Shown: in pieces, positions 8,098 through 16,800 of the stretch
Layout: each line of letters opens with the position of its first letter
How positions within the stretch are numbered: position 1 is the stretch's first letter
Source of the DNA: Acidimicrobiia bacterium
GTDB lineage: Bacteria; Actinomycetota; Acidimicrobiia; Acidimicrobiales; Bin134
NCBI GenBank assembly: GCA_022822265.1
Contig: JAJECA010000020.1
Span: 1 to 64,000 of the forward strand
Reading direction: 5' to 3'
DNA length: 64,000 bases
Program-made: the position numbers and the translations under genes
Notes under the pieces: generated by a model
Told to the model about the DNA's origin: nothing
The model's input: the letters and a program-made list of their open reading frames with translations, nothing else
Databases searched by the model: none

Positions 8098-8150
8098 GGG
8101 GGCGGGGCAACACGCGAGTTGCGCTGTCAATCGGCCCCCGCTAGTTTTTT
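8098..8150 (+). terminator. Rho-independent terminator after the dehydrogenase
   Basis: GGGGGC (8098-8103) can pair with GCCCCC (8134-8139). A second small stem GCAAC/GTTGC (8107-8111/8117-8121) lies in the loop, and six T residues follow at 8145-8150. It lies 16 bases after the stop codon and just before operator copy 5. TTGCGC (8119-8124), 17 bases and TAGTTT (8142-8147) could also be the promoter of the transporter operon, overlapping the hairpin. Confidence 0.5.
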
Positions 8151-8155
8151 CGACT

Positions 8156-8167
8156 AGAAACGTTTCC
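8156..8167. promoter_or_regulatory. LacI-type operator copy 5 (AGAAACGTTTCC)
   Basis: Palindrome with only the first base off the consensus, lying 36 bases before the start codon of the sugar-binding protein gene and 8 bases after a possible -10 TAGTTT. It would place the ABC importer under the same regulator as the catabolic genes. Confidence 0.7.
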
Positions 8168-8203
8168 AGCCACGGCAAATGCCCGGCGATGAGGGGAGAT
8201 ACG

Positions 8204-9160
8204 ATGAGGAAGAGCCTCAAGATGGTGATCGCCGTTTTGGCGGTATTCACGCTGGTTGCCACCGCATGTGGCAACGATGACGACGGCGGCGACGGCACGG
8301 TCGGCTACATCTCCCTGGGAGATTCAGTTCCGTTCGTCAAGCTGGTCTCGGACTCGATTCAAAGGGAAGCTGACGCCGCCGGTCTGGAACTGGTGTTCTG
8401 CGACTCTGAGATCGACGCGGCCAAGGCCCTGTCGTGCGCTCAGCTACTCGGTCAGCGCGATGTGGATGTGGTGTTGAACTTCCAGGTATTCCAGGAGTCC
8501 AGCCCGGAGATCTGCGCGGCCTATGGGGATGTGCCCACCATCGCCATCGACATTGTGCAGCCGCCCTGTGAAGTGGCCTTCATGGGGGCCAACAACGCCG
8601 GTGCCGGGGAGATGGCCGGTGCCGCGATAGGCAAGTACTTCAAGGACAACTTCGATTGCGAGTACGACGGCTACATCTCGCTTGAGTCCACCGCAGCCGG
8701 CGCGGCCAACACCGACCGCATGGGCGGCTACCGGACGGGATTCACCCAGCACTGCGACATCGTGAACGAACGAGTTCTCGACGGCGCCGACCGCACCGAT
8801 ACCGCCTTGGAGCAGGTGACCGACCTGCTGCCGGCGATGCCCGGTAATCGGATTGCCGTTGTGGCCATCAACGAGGACGGGATCATCGGCGCATTGGCCG
8901 CGGCTCGCACCCTCGGGCGCGACGGCGACCTCTACTACTCCGGACAGGGCACTGATCCGAGCATCTGGTGCGAGGTCCGCGACAATCCCAATTACGTCGC
9001 TTCCACGGCGTACTTCCCCGAGCGGTATGGAGAGATTCTGATTCCCGCTGCTCAGAAGCTCCTGGCCGGTGAGTCTGTTGACGAACTCCTGTTCACCGAA
9101 CATCAGATCATCAACTCGGAGAACATCGAGGACATCTACGAGGTCACCGACTGCGGCTGA
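8204..9160 (+). CDS. Sugar ABC transporter substrate-binding lipoprotein
   Basis: The 318-residue protein starts with a lipoprotein signal peptide: MRKSLK, a hydrophobic stretch, then the lipobox-like VATAC with Cys22 as the acylation site, followed by an acidic linker. The mature part has the two-lobe periplasmic-binding-protein 1 layout of ribose/galactose binding proteins (VGYISLGDS...VKLVSDSIQREAD at the start, VVAINEDGIIGALAA in the second lobe). It captures sugar outside the membrane and hands it to the permease encoded downstream. GAGGGGAG at 8191-8198 is the ribosome-binding site. The gene is controlled by operator copy 5 and is separated from the ATPase gene by a hairpin that could raise its expression over the rest of the operon. 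The ligand is not deducible; a 6-deoxyhexose is inferred from context. Confidence 0.88.
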   Translation: MRKSLKMVIAVLAVFTLVATACGNDDDGGDGTVGYISLGDSVPFVKLVSDSIQREADAAGLELVFCDSEIDAAKALSCAQLLGQRDVDVVLNFQVFQESSPEICAAYGDVPTIAIDIVQPPCEVAFMGANNAGAGEMAGAAIGKYFKDNFDCEYDGYISLESTAAGAANTDRMGGYRTGFTQHCDIVNERVLDGADRTDTALEQVTDLLPAMPGNRIAVVAINEDGIIGALAAARTLGRDGDLYYSGQGTDPSIWCEVRDNPNYVASTAYFPERYGEILIPAAQKLLAGESVDELLFTEHQIINSENIEDIYEVTDCG

Positions 9161-9171
9161 TCCCGTTACGA

Positions 9172-9203
9172 ATCTCATTGCCAGTAGCAAGCTGCATTGA
9201 GAT
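9172..9203 (+). other. Intercistronic hairpin
   Basis: ATCTCATTGC (9172-9181) and GCATTGAGAT (9194-9203) form a 10-bp stem with one mismatch and a 12-base loop. It lies between the binding-protein gene and the ATPase gene and has no T-run. Such stem-loops often protect the upstream binding-protein mRNA, giving the excess of binding protein needed by ABC importers. Confidence 0.45.
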
Positions 9204-9215
9204 GAGGGCCTGCTG

Positions 9216-10730
9216 ATGAGCGCCGCCGACACCGCGGTGTCAACGGCTCCTGTCATCGCCACCGCGGGGATCAGGAAGTCGTTTGGCGGAGTCGAGGTGC
9301 TCAAGGGGGTAGACCTTGAGGCTCGCGCCGGCTCCGTTCTCGCCTTGCTCGGTGAGAACGGAGCCGGAAAGTCCACCTTGGTCAAGATCATCGCCGGCGA
9401 CTACCGGCCCTCGGCGGGATCGGTGGTGATCGACGGCGAGGCTCATCACGTCCTCACCCCTATCGAGTCGAGGGCCGCGGGCATCGCCATGATCGCCCAG
9501 GAGTTCAACGATGCCCCCACCCTGACGGTGGCCGAGAACATCGCTTTGGGCCGGCTGCCCCAGAAGCGGGGGATGGTGCTCTGGCGGGAGATGAATCAGC
9601 TGGCCCAGGAGGTTCTCGAATCCCTCGAAGCTGACATCGACCCCAAGGCGAACGTGTCCTCGCTGGCGGTGGGAGAGCGGCAGATCGTCGAGATCGCCCG
9701 GGCGCTCTCCAGCGAGGCCCGAGTGCTCATTCTCGACGAGCCCACCGCGGCGCTGTCCCAGCACGAGGCCGATGTCCTGTTCGAGCGGGTCCGACGCCTG
9801 CGCGATCAGGGCAAGGCGATCATCTACATAACCCACCGGCTCGACGAGGTGTTCGAGCTGTCTGATCGGGTCCAGGTGTTGAGGGATGGGGATGTCGCCC
9901 TCATCGCCGACACCGACGCCGTGGACCGCGGCCAGCTGGTGGCGGCCATGGTGGGGCGGTACGACATCGTTACCGGCCGACCCGAAGATGCCGCCGGGGA
10001 GATTGGAGACGTGGCCCTGCGCTGGCGGGGGGCGTCGTCGCACGGCTGCTTCAGCGATGTCAACATCGAAGTGTGCCGGGGCGAGGTCGTGGCCTTGTAC
10101 GGCAAGCTCGGATCGGGGGCGTTGGAGGTTGGGCGCAGCGCCTTCGGGCTTGAGCCGATCCACTCGGGCGTGATCGAGGTTGCCGGCGAGCGGGTTGAAC
10201 TGTCGAATCCGGTCGATGCCGTAAATCGGGGTATCGGCTTTTTGAGCGAGGACCGCAAGGTTGGGGGGGCGTTCGCGTCGCGTCCGGTCGGTGAGAATGT
10301 CGCAGTGGCTTCTTGGCCCCAGCTCGCCACCCGAGGGCTTCTCAACTCCGACATCGAGCAGAAGGCGTTCGACCGCTGGTACGACCGCCTGTCCATACGC
10401 AGCAAGGGTCGAGCCACCCAGCCGATGGAAGAGCTCTCAGGAGGGAATCAGCAAAAGGTGCTGGTGGCCCGCTGGCTGGAACGGGGGGCGGAGGCGCTGG
10501 TGCTGTTAGAGCCCACCCGGGGTGTCGACGTGGGGGCCCGTGCCGACCTCTACAAGGTTCTGCGCGAGTTGGCCGCCGAGGGTGCCGCCATATTGATCGT
10601 CACGTCGGATCATGAGGAAGTGGTGGCGGTGGCCGATCGCGCCTATATCGCGGCCAAGGGCAGAATCACCGCAGAAGTGCCCGGTGACGAAATCACAATG
10701 AGCTTGTTGCTCACCCAGGCGGGAGGATGA
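9216..10730 (+). CDS. Sugar ABC transporter ATPase, double-domain (RbsA/MglA-like)
   Basis: The 504-residue protein contains two ABC domains, as in ribose/galactose importers. Domain 1 has Walker A GENGAGKST (about 47-55), signature LAVGERQ and Walker B LILDEPTAALS. Domain 2 has a degenerate Walker A (GKLGSGALE), signature LSGGNQQK and LVLLEPTRGVD, in which the Walker B Asp is replaced by Leu. The second site is commonly degenerate in this family, so energy probably comes mainly from site 1. It pairs with the permease starting one base after its stop codon. The protein acts at the inner face of the membrane. Confidence 0.92.
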   Translation: MSAADTAVSTAPVIATAGIRKSFGGVEVLKGVDLEARAGSVLALLGENGAGKSTLVKIIAGDYRPSAGSVVIDGEAHHVLTPIESRAAGIAMIAQEFNDAPTLTVAENIALGRLPQKRGMVLWREMNQLAQEVLESLEADIDPKANVSSLAVGERQIVEIARALSSEARVLILDEPTAALSQHEADVLFERVRRLRDQGKAIIYITHRLDEVFELSDRVQVLRDGDVALIADTDAVDRGQLVAAMVGRYDIVTGRPEDAAGEIGDVALRWRGASSHGCFSDVNIEVCRGEVVALYGKLGSGALEVGRSAFGLEPIHSGVIEVAGERVELSNPVDAVNRGIGFLSEDRKVGGAFASRPVGENVAVASWPQLATRGLLNSDIEQKAFDRWYDRLSIRSKGRATQPMEELSGGNQQKVLVARWLERGAEALVLLEPTRGVDVGARADLYKVLRELAAEGAAILIVTSDHEEVVAVADRAYIAAKGRITAEVPGDEITMSLLLTQAGG

Positions 10731-10731
10731 G

Positions 10732-11790
10732 ATGAACGAGACTGCCGAGACGACCGAAGCCTCCGCGCCGACCGAGGACACCTCGATTGGCGCCGAGCCC
10801 AGCGGGTTGGGCTGGCTAGGCCGGACCATCGCCTCCCTACCGGAGACGGCGGCGCTGCTGTTCGTGCTGGTTGGGTTGATCCTCTACTTCTCGCTGGCTT
10901 CTGAGTACTTCTTCGATTTCGACAACTTCGTCAACATCGCCCAGAACTCTGCGGTGATCGGCATCATCGCCATGCCGGCCACGGTGCTGCTGATCGGCGG
11001 CCAGGTGGATCTCTCGGTCGGATCGGTGGCCGGGCTCATGGGCATGACCATGGCCGTGGCCACCACGGCCACCGACGCCGAAACCACGCCGTACGGGCTG
11101 GGGGTGAGCATTGGGGTCGCCCTCCTGATCACCATCGCCCTGGGATTCTTGATCGGCGCATTCAACGGATTCGCGGTGACCAAGATCGGATTGAACTCGA
11201 TCATCGTGACGCTGGGCGGCCTGGCCATGTTCCGCGGGCTGACCAAGGTTCTCGGCGACGGGCAGACCATCCGGATAAACGGCTTCGGTGATCTGGGGGT
11301 GAGCCGCCCGTTCTTGGACATCCCCACGCCGGTGTGGATCTTCATCGGAGTGTCCATCGCCTGCCACCTCCTGCTCAAGTACACGGTGTACGGGCGCTCG
11401 GTGTACGCCGTCGGCGCCAATCCCCATGCCGCCCGACTCGCCGGCATCCGCACTGGACGAGTGCTGTTCATCGCGTTTGTGCTGACCACTGTGGCCACAG
11501 CCTTGGCCGGACTGATCCGGGTGTCGCAGGTGGGCAGCGCGGCCACCAACGGAGGCGCCGGTTTCGAGCTCACGGTGGTCACCGCCATCATCCTCGGCGG
11601 CGCCAGCCTTTCGGGTGGCCGTGGTTCGATCGCCGGCACCTTTCTCGCTCTGCTCGTGCTCAATGTGCTGGAGAACGGGCTCATCCAAACCGGTGTGCCC
11701 ACGTTCTGGATCGAGTTCAGCGAAGGCGCCCTTCTGATCATCGCCGTTTCGTTCGACCGCTTGCGGGTCCGTCTGGGCAACGCCGAATAG
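10732..11790 (+). CDS. Sugar ABC transporter permease (RbsC/AraH-like)
   Basis: The 352-residue protein is very hydrophobic, with about eight to ten membrane segments after a hydrophilic N-terminus of some 35 residues. The segments GGQVDLSVGSVAGL and GRSVYAVGANPHAARLAGI, and GGASLSGGRGSIAGTF near residue 285, are hallmarks of branched-chain-type sugar permeases (RbsC, MglC, AraH). The last is the loop that contacts the ATPase. GGGAGGATGAG upstream is the ribosome-binding site, and one base separates it from the ATPase stop codon, indicating translational coupling. It completes a three-gene importer with the binding protein and ATPase. A 6-bp hairpin follows its stop codon. Confidence 0.92.
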   Translation: MNETAETTEASAPTEDTSIGAEPSGLGWLGRTIASLPETAALLFVLVGLILYFSLASEYFFDFDNFVNIAQNSAVIGIIAMPATVLLIGGQVDLSVGSVAGLMGMTMAVATTATDAETTPYGLGVSIGVALLITIALGFLIGAFNGFAVTKIGLNSIIVTLGGLAMFRGLTKVLGDGQTIRINGFGDLGVSRPFLDIPTPVWIFIGVSIACHLLLKYTVYGRSVYAVGANPHAARLAGIRTGRVLFIAFVLTTVATALAGLIRVSQVGSAATNGGAGFELTVVTAIILGGASLSGGRGSIAGTFLALLVLNVLENGLIQTGVPTFWIEFSEGALLIIAVSFDRLRVRLGNAE

Positions 11791-11795
11791 CCGGA

Positions 11796-11818
11796 CGCGC
11801 CGAGCAACCCATGGCGCG
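11796..11818 (+). terminator. Hairpin after the permease gene, possible terminator
   Basis: CGCGCC (11796-11801) pairs perfectly with GGCGCG (11813-11818) around an 11-base loop, 5 bases after the permease stop codon. There is no T-run, so it may be a factor-dependent terminator or an mRNA-stabilising end. Confidence 0.35.
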
Positions 11819-11861
11819 GTGCGGGTGATCAGGCAACGACGGGCAGGGGTAGGCTGGCGAG

Positions 11862-12968
11862 GTGTTTGCTGAACGCTTGAGTCGAATGCGGGCTGTGATG
11901 GCTGAGCAGCAAGTGGACGTGCTGCTGCTGTCGGTTGGGGCAGACATGCCCTACTTCTGTGGCTACGAGGCCATGGCCCTGCCGAGGCTCACCATGCTGG
12001 TGGTGCCCCGGGACGGCGACGCCCGGCTCATTGTGCCCCGGCTGGAGGCCCCACGGGTGGAAGAGCGGCCCGGCGTGTTCACGGTGGTCGCGTGGGGCGA
12101 GACCGAGGATCCCATCGCGCTGGCCCGGTCGTTCATCGGCTCGGCCTCGGTGGTTGCCGTGGGAGACCGCACTTGGGCCGGATTCTTGGTGGACTTGGTC
12201 AAACTCCTGCCCGGTGTCGAGTTCCGCCGGGCGTCGGAGGTGACCAGTCCGCTGCGCTCGGTGAAAGACGCCGCCGAGGTGGAGTCGCTGCGGGCCGCGG
12301 CGGCCGCCGCCGACCGGGTGGCCGTGGATCTTCGATCGGGCAACATCGAGTTGGTGGGGCGGACCGAGGCCGAGGTGTCGGCCGAGTTGGGCCGCCGGCT
12401 GCTGGCCGAGGGCCATCAGCGGGTGAACTTCGCCATCGTGGCTGCGGGTGAGAACGCGGCCAGCCCCCACCATGAGGCGGGGGAGCGGGTGATCAAACCG
12501 GGCGAGATCGTGCTGTGCGACATCGGGGGGACGATGATGGATGCAAACGGGGTGGGCTACTGCTCCGACATCACCCGGTGCGTGCATCTGGGCGAGCCGC
12601 CCGCTGACCTGGTCGAGGCCTACGACGTGCTCTTCGAGGCCCAAGCGGCCCAAGTGGAAGCGGCTGTGGTCGGCCAACCGTGTCAGGAAGTCGACCGGGT
12701 GGGGAGGGGCATGATTGCCGAGGCCGGGTACGGCGACAACTTCATCCACCGCACCGGCCACGGGATCGGCACCGAGGCCCACGAAGACCCCTACATCGTG
12801 GAGGGCAACACCCAGGAATTGCGCCCCGGCCACGCCTTCTCCATCGAGCCCGGCATCTACCTGCCCGGCAAATGGGGATTGCGTCTGGAGGACATCGTGG
12901 TGGCCGCCCCCGACGGCCCCGACAACCTCACCACCACTGACCACCATCTGGCCGTCCTCGACGCCTGA
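11862..12968 (+). CDS. M24-family metallopeptidase (Xaa-Pro dipeptidase-like)
   Basis: The 368-residue protein has the creatinase-type N-terminal domain (1-130) and the pita-bread catalytic domain (135-350). All five metal ligands can be placed: Asp220 (CDIGG), Asp236 (SDITR), His300 (GHGIG), Glu329 (IEPG) and Glu343 (RLED). It should be a dinuclear metal peptidase that cleaves Xaa-Pro bonds. Some family members, such as creatinase, act on other C-N bonds. The GTG start lies 6 bases after TAGGCT (11850-11855), so the mRNA is probably leaderless. No LacI-type operator precedes it, so it need not belong to the sugar regulon. Confidence 0.88.
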   Translation: MFAERLSRMRAVMAEQQVDVLLLSVGADMPYFCGYEAMALPRLTMLVVPRDGDARLIVPRLEAPRVEERPGVFTVVAWGETEDPIALARSFIGSASVVAVGDRTWAGFLVDLVKLLPGVEFRRASEVTSPLRSVKDAAEVESLRAAAAAADRVAVDLRSGNIELVGRTEAEVSAELGRRLLAEGHQRVNFAIVAAGENAASPHHEAGERVIKPGEIVLCDIGGTMMDANGVGYCSDITRCVHLGEPPADLVEAYDVLFEAQAAQVEAAVVGQPCQEVDRVGRGMIAEAGYGDNFIHRTGHGIGTEAHEDPYIVEGNTQELRPGHAFSIEPGIYLPGKWGLRLEDIVVAAPDGPDNLTTTDHHLAVLDA

Positions 12969-12983
12969 CGGAACTTCCATCCG

Positions 12984-13841
12984 GTGATCGAGCTTCAACC
13001 GGCCACGGTTCTGCTCCAGATCGCGGTTGGCGGGTTGGCGTTCACCTGGGTCACCACTCGGCGACGGGAGGCCGGGCTGGGCTACGGCTGGCTGATGCGG
13101 AGCACCTTCGGCCTCTTGGCCGCCGGTGGAGCTTGGTTGGGTTTTGCCACCGACCCCTTGCCGGCACGGGACTGGACCGCGGCGGCCACGGCCGCAGCCG
13201 CGGCGTTTGCCCTGGCGGTGTCGGTCGTCCGGCGCCGGGCCGGTGTCAGCGGGCAGCGGGAGAGGGTGGAGCGGCGCAGCGCGGAGATCGCCGAGATGAC
13301 CGGAATCGACCGGGAAGAGCAGCGTTTTGAACGCGGCGCCCCGGAATTCCCCCCAATACTGGATCTGATCGCACCCGCGGTAGGGCTAATTGGAGTGGTG
13401 GCCGGAGGGCTCGACGCCGGCGACCCGGCCGCGTTGGCCGTGGCCCGCACCGTGGTAGGCGCGTTCTTCTTGGGAGCAGTCACCGATGCCATGCTCTTGG
13501 GCCACTGGTATCTGGTGCAGCCCGGCTTGGCTCGGGGACCGCTGTTGGAGCTCGTCCGCTGGACCGGGCTGCTGTGGCTGCCCGAGCTGGTGGTGATGCT
13601 GTGGCCCACCGGCATGGGATCGGTGCTCAGCGGGGCCATCGACGACGGCTACAACGGCCTGCTGGGCTGGTTCTGGGTGGCCTGCGTGGTGACGACAGCG
13701 GGTTTAGTCGTGCTGGCCCGAGCGGCGTTGCGGGAGCGGTTCTACTCGGCGGTGATGGCCGCGACGGGTTTGCTGTACCTGGGGATACTGACGGGGTTTG
13801 GGATGGACCTGGTGGCTCGGGTGCTGCTGGATACGGCTTAG
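12984..13841 (+). CDS. Conserved-type membrane protein of unknown function
   Basis: The 285-residue protein starts at GTG 12984, 16 bases after the peptidase gene. About seven or eight hydrophobic segments are visible, interrupted by one charged stretch (residues about 75-115, with RRRAGVSGQRERVERR) that would be cytoplasmic. A segment DAMLLGHWYLVQPGL near residue 170 is the most distinctive motif; it is rich in aromatic residues and His within a membrane helix. I do not recognise the family. The last four bases overlap the 3-prime end of metH, read in the opposite direction. A neighbouring-gene function cannot be inferred with confidence. Confidence 0.75.
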   Translation: MIELQPATVLLQIAVGGLAFTWVTTRRREAGLGYGWLMRSTFGLLAAGGAWLGFATDPLPARDWTAAATAAAAAFALAVSVVRRRAGVSGQRERVERRSAEIAEMTGIDREEQRFERGAPEFPPILDLIAPAVGLIGVVAGGLDAGDPAALAVARTVVGAFFLGAVTDAMLLGHWYLVQPGLARGPLLELVRWTGLLWLPELVVMLWPTGMGSVLSGAIDDGYNGLLGWFWVACVVTTAGLVVLARAALRERFYSAVMAATGLLYLGILTGFGMDLVARVLLDTA

Positions 13842-16800
13842 CGGGCAACGAAGTATTTGGCTTGGGGGTGGTGGCAGATTAGGGCGGAGGTGGTTTGCTC
13901 GGGTTGGTATTGATAGCTGGTCTCCTCGCCGACTTGGATGCCGATGCGCTCGGCCTCGAGGAGCTCAGCCACGGTGAGGTTGTCCTCTAGATCGGGGCAG
14001 GCGGGGTAGCCCCAGGAGTAGCGGCCGCCCCGGTACTGCTGGCGGAACAGCCCGATGAGGGTGGGGCCGTCTTCGGTGACGAAGCCCCACTCGGTGCGGA
14101 TGCGGTGGTGCCAGTGCTCGGCCAACGCCTCGGCCATCTCCACGCCGAGGCCGTGCAGCAGCAGGTAGTCCTGGTAGCGGTTGTCGGCGAACAGCTTGGC
14201 GGCGGCCTTCGACACCTCGGCCCCCATGGTCACGATGTGGAAGGCGGCGTAGTCCACTTCGTCGCCGTCGGCAGGGCGGAAGAAGTCGGCGATGCACAGG
14301 TACGGGTCTTTGGGCTGGCGGGGATATCGGAAGCGACAGACTTCGGCAGTGCGTTCCGGGCTGTCCCACACCACCAGGTCGTCCCCGCTTCCGTTTACCG
14401 CGAAATACCCGTACACCACCTGGGGCACCAGCAGGCCCTGGGCCATGGCCGATGTGAGCTGCTCGCGCATGGTGGGACGGATGCGCTCCTTGAAGGCGGC
14501 GTCGTCCTCGCCGTCGACGGGGCGGAACTGCCACTGGTTGCGGAACAGCGCCGTCTCGTTCACGTACTCGGCGATGTCGGCCACGGGGATCCCCCTGATC
14601 ACCCGCGAGCCCAAGAATGGAGGCTCGAACACAGGGTTGTCGGCGGCCACCGATGGAGCTCGTTCGGGCAGGTCGGCGGCCACATCGCCGGGCGCGTCGC
14701 GTCGGGGGCGGCGGGGCAGGTCGCGGCCTCCGGGACGACGACCGAATTCGGGGTCGTCAACCCCGGTGCGGCGCAGCTCGCCCAAGCGGTCCATCACCGC
14801 CAAGCCCTCGAAGGCGTCCTTGCCGTAGAACACCCGGCCCTGGTAGGTCTCCCGCATATCACGCTCCACGTAGGTGCGGGTGAGCGCGGCGCCCCCCAGC
14901 AGCACCGGGAGGTGGTGGAGGTTCCGGGTGTTCAACTCTTCCAGGTTGTCCCGCATGATCAGGGTGCTCTTCACCAGCAGCCCGCTCATGCCGATGGCGT
15001 GGGCGTCCACCTCCAGAGCCCTTTCGATCATCTCGGCGATCGACACCTTGATGCCCAGGTTGTGAACGTCGTAGCCGTTGTTGGTCAAGATGATGTCCAC
15101 CAGGTTCTTGCCGATGTCGTGAACGTCGCCTTTCACGGTGGCCAGCACAATCCGGCCCTTGCCCCCGGTGTCGTCGGCCTTCTCCATGTGGGGTTCCAGA
15201 TACGACACCGCGGTCTTCATGGTCTCGGCCGATTGGAGCACAAACGGCAGCTGCATCTCGCCGGAGGCGAACAGCTCGCCCACCACCTTCATCCCGGCCA
15301 GCAGCGTGTTGTTGACGATGTCCAGTGCCGGGGTACCGGCCAGCGCCTCATCCAGATCGGCCTCCAGCCCATCTCGCTCGCCATCGATGATGCGCTGCTC
15401 TAGGCGCTGTTCCACCGGCCACCCGGAGCGGTCTTCCTTCACGGCCGCCGCGGCGGTCACGTTCTCGAACGCGGCCAGGAGCTCGGTCAGCGGGTCGTAG
15501 TCGCCGCGGCCCTCCGAGGCGAGGCCGTCCGGCCCCCGGCGGTCGTAGATCAAGTCCAGGCACACGTCGCGGTGGTGGGGATCCACCCGGTTCAGCGGAA
15601 TGATCCGTCCGGCGTGGACGATGGCCGAGTCGAGCCCGGCGTCCAGGCACTCGTGCAGGAACATGGAATTGAGCACGTGGCGGGCGGCGGGCTTCAGCCC
15701 GAACGACACATTGGACACTCCCAGCGTGGTGTAGGCGCCGGGCAGCTCGGCCTTGATGCGCCGGATGGCCTCGATGGTGGCCAGGCCGTCTTGGCGCAGG
15801 TCGTCGTCGCCGGTGGACAGCGGGAATGTCAGGGCGTCGAAGATGAGGTCTGACGGCGCCAGCCCGTAGCGATCCAGGGCGAGGCGGTAGAGGCGGTGGG
15901 CTACCCTCATCTTCCACTCCAGGTCGCGGGCCTGGCCCTCCTCGTCGATGAGCAGGCACACCACCGCGGCGCCGTACTCCCGGGCCAGCTTCAGCACCCG
16001 GTCGAGGCGGGAACCCTCGGCCTCGCCGTCCTCCAGGTTGGCCGAGTTGAGCACCGCCCGCCCGCCGATCCACTCCAAACCGGCCTGCATGACGTCGGGC
16101 TCGGTGGAATCGAGCACCAGCGGGGCGGTCACCCCGGTGGCTAACCGCTGGGCCAGTTCGTCCATGTCGGCGGTGCCGTCGCGCCCCACGTAGTCCACGC
16201 ACAGATCCAGCAGATGGGCGCCCTCGCCCACCTGATCCCGGGCGATCTGGAGACAGCCGTCCCAGTCGGCCTCCAGCATGGCGTCGCGGAACTTGCGGGA
16301 TCCGTTGGCGTTGGTGCGCTCGCCCACGATCAAAAACGAGGTGTCCTGGGCGAAGGGCACCGGGCTGTAGATGGAGGTGGCCGACGGGGGAAGCTGGCCG
16401 GGCCGGGGTCCGGGCACCAGGTGAGCGCAGCGGTCGATAACCGCTTGGAGGTGCTCAGGCGTGGTGCCGCAGCATCCGCCGATCACGCTTACCCCCAGTT
16501 CGGTTACGTACCGGGCCAGGTAGTCGGCCAGGTCGTCGGGGCCCATGTCGTAGTGCATCCGGCCGTCCACCACCTGGGGGAGCCCGGCGTTGGGGATGCA
16601 GGACACCGGTACCGGGCACTGCTCCGACAGCACCCGCAGGTGCTCGCCCATCTCGGCGGGGCCGGTGGCGCAGTTCAGCCCGAAAACGGCGGGGTCCAGG
16701 GGCGCCAGGGCGGCCAGCGCGGCGCCGATCTCGGTACCGGGCAGCATCCGACCGGTCATCTCGATGGTTACCTGCACTTGCAGGGGCACCTCTTGGCCCA

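Noticed and set aside
7160..9160. A continuous frame joining the dehydrogenase region to the binding protein
   Set aside because: The upstream part is an off-frame reading of the dehydrogenase and runs through a terminator and an operator; the lipoprotein signal at 8204 gives the true start.
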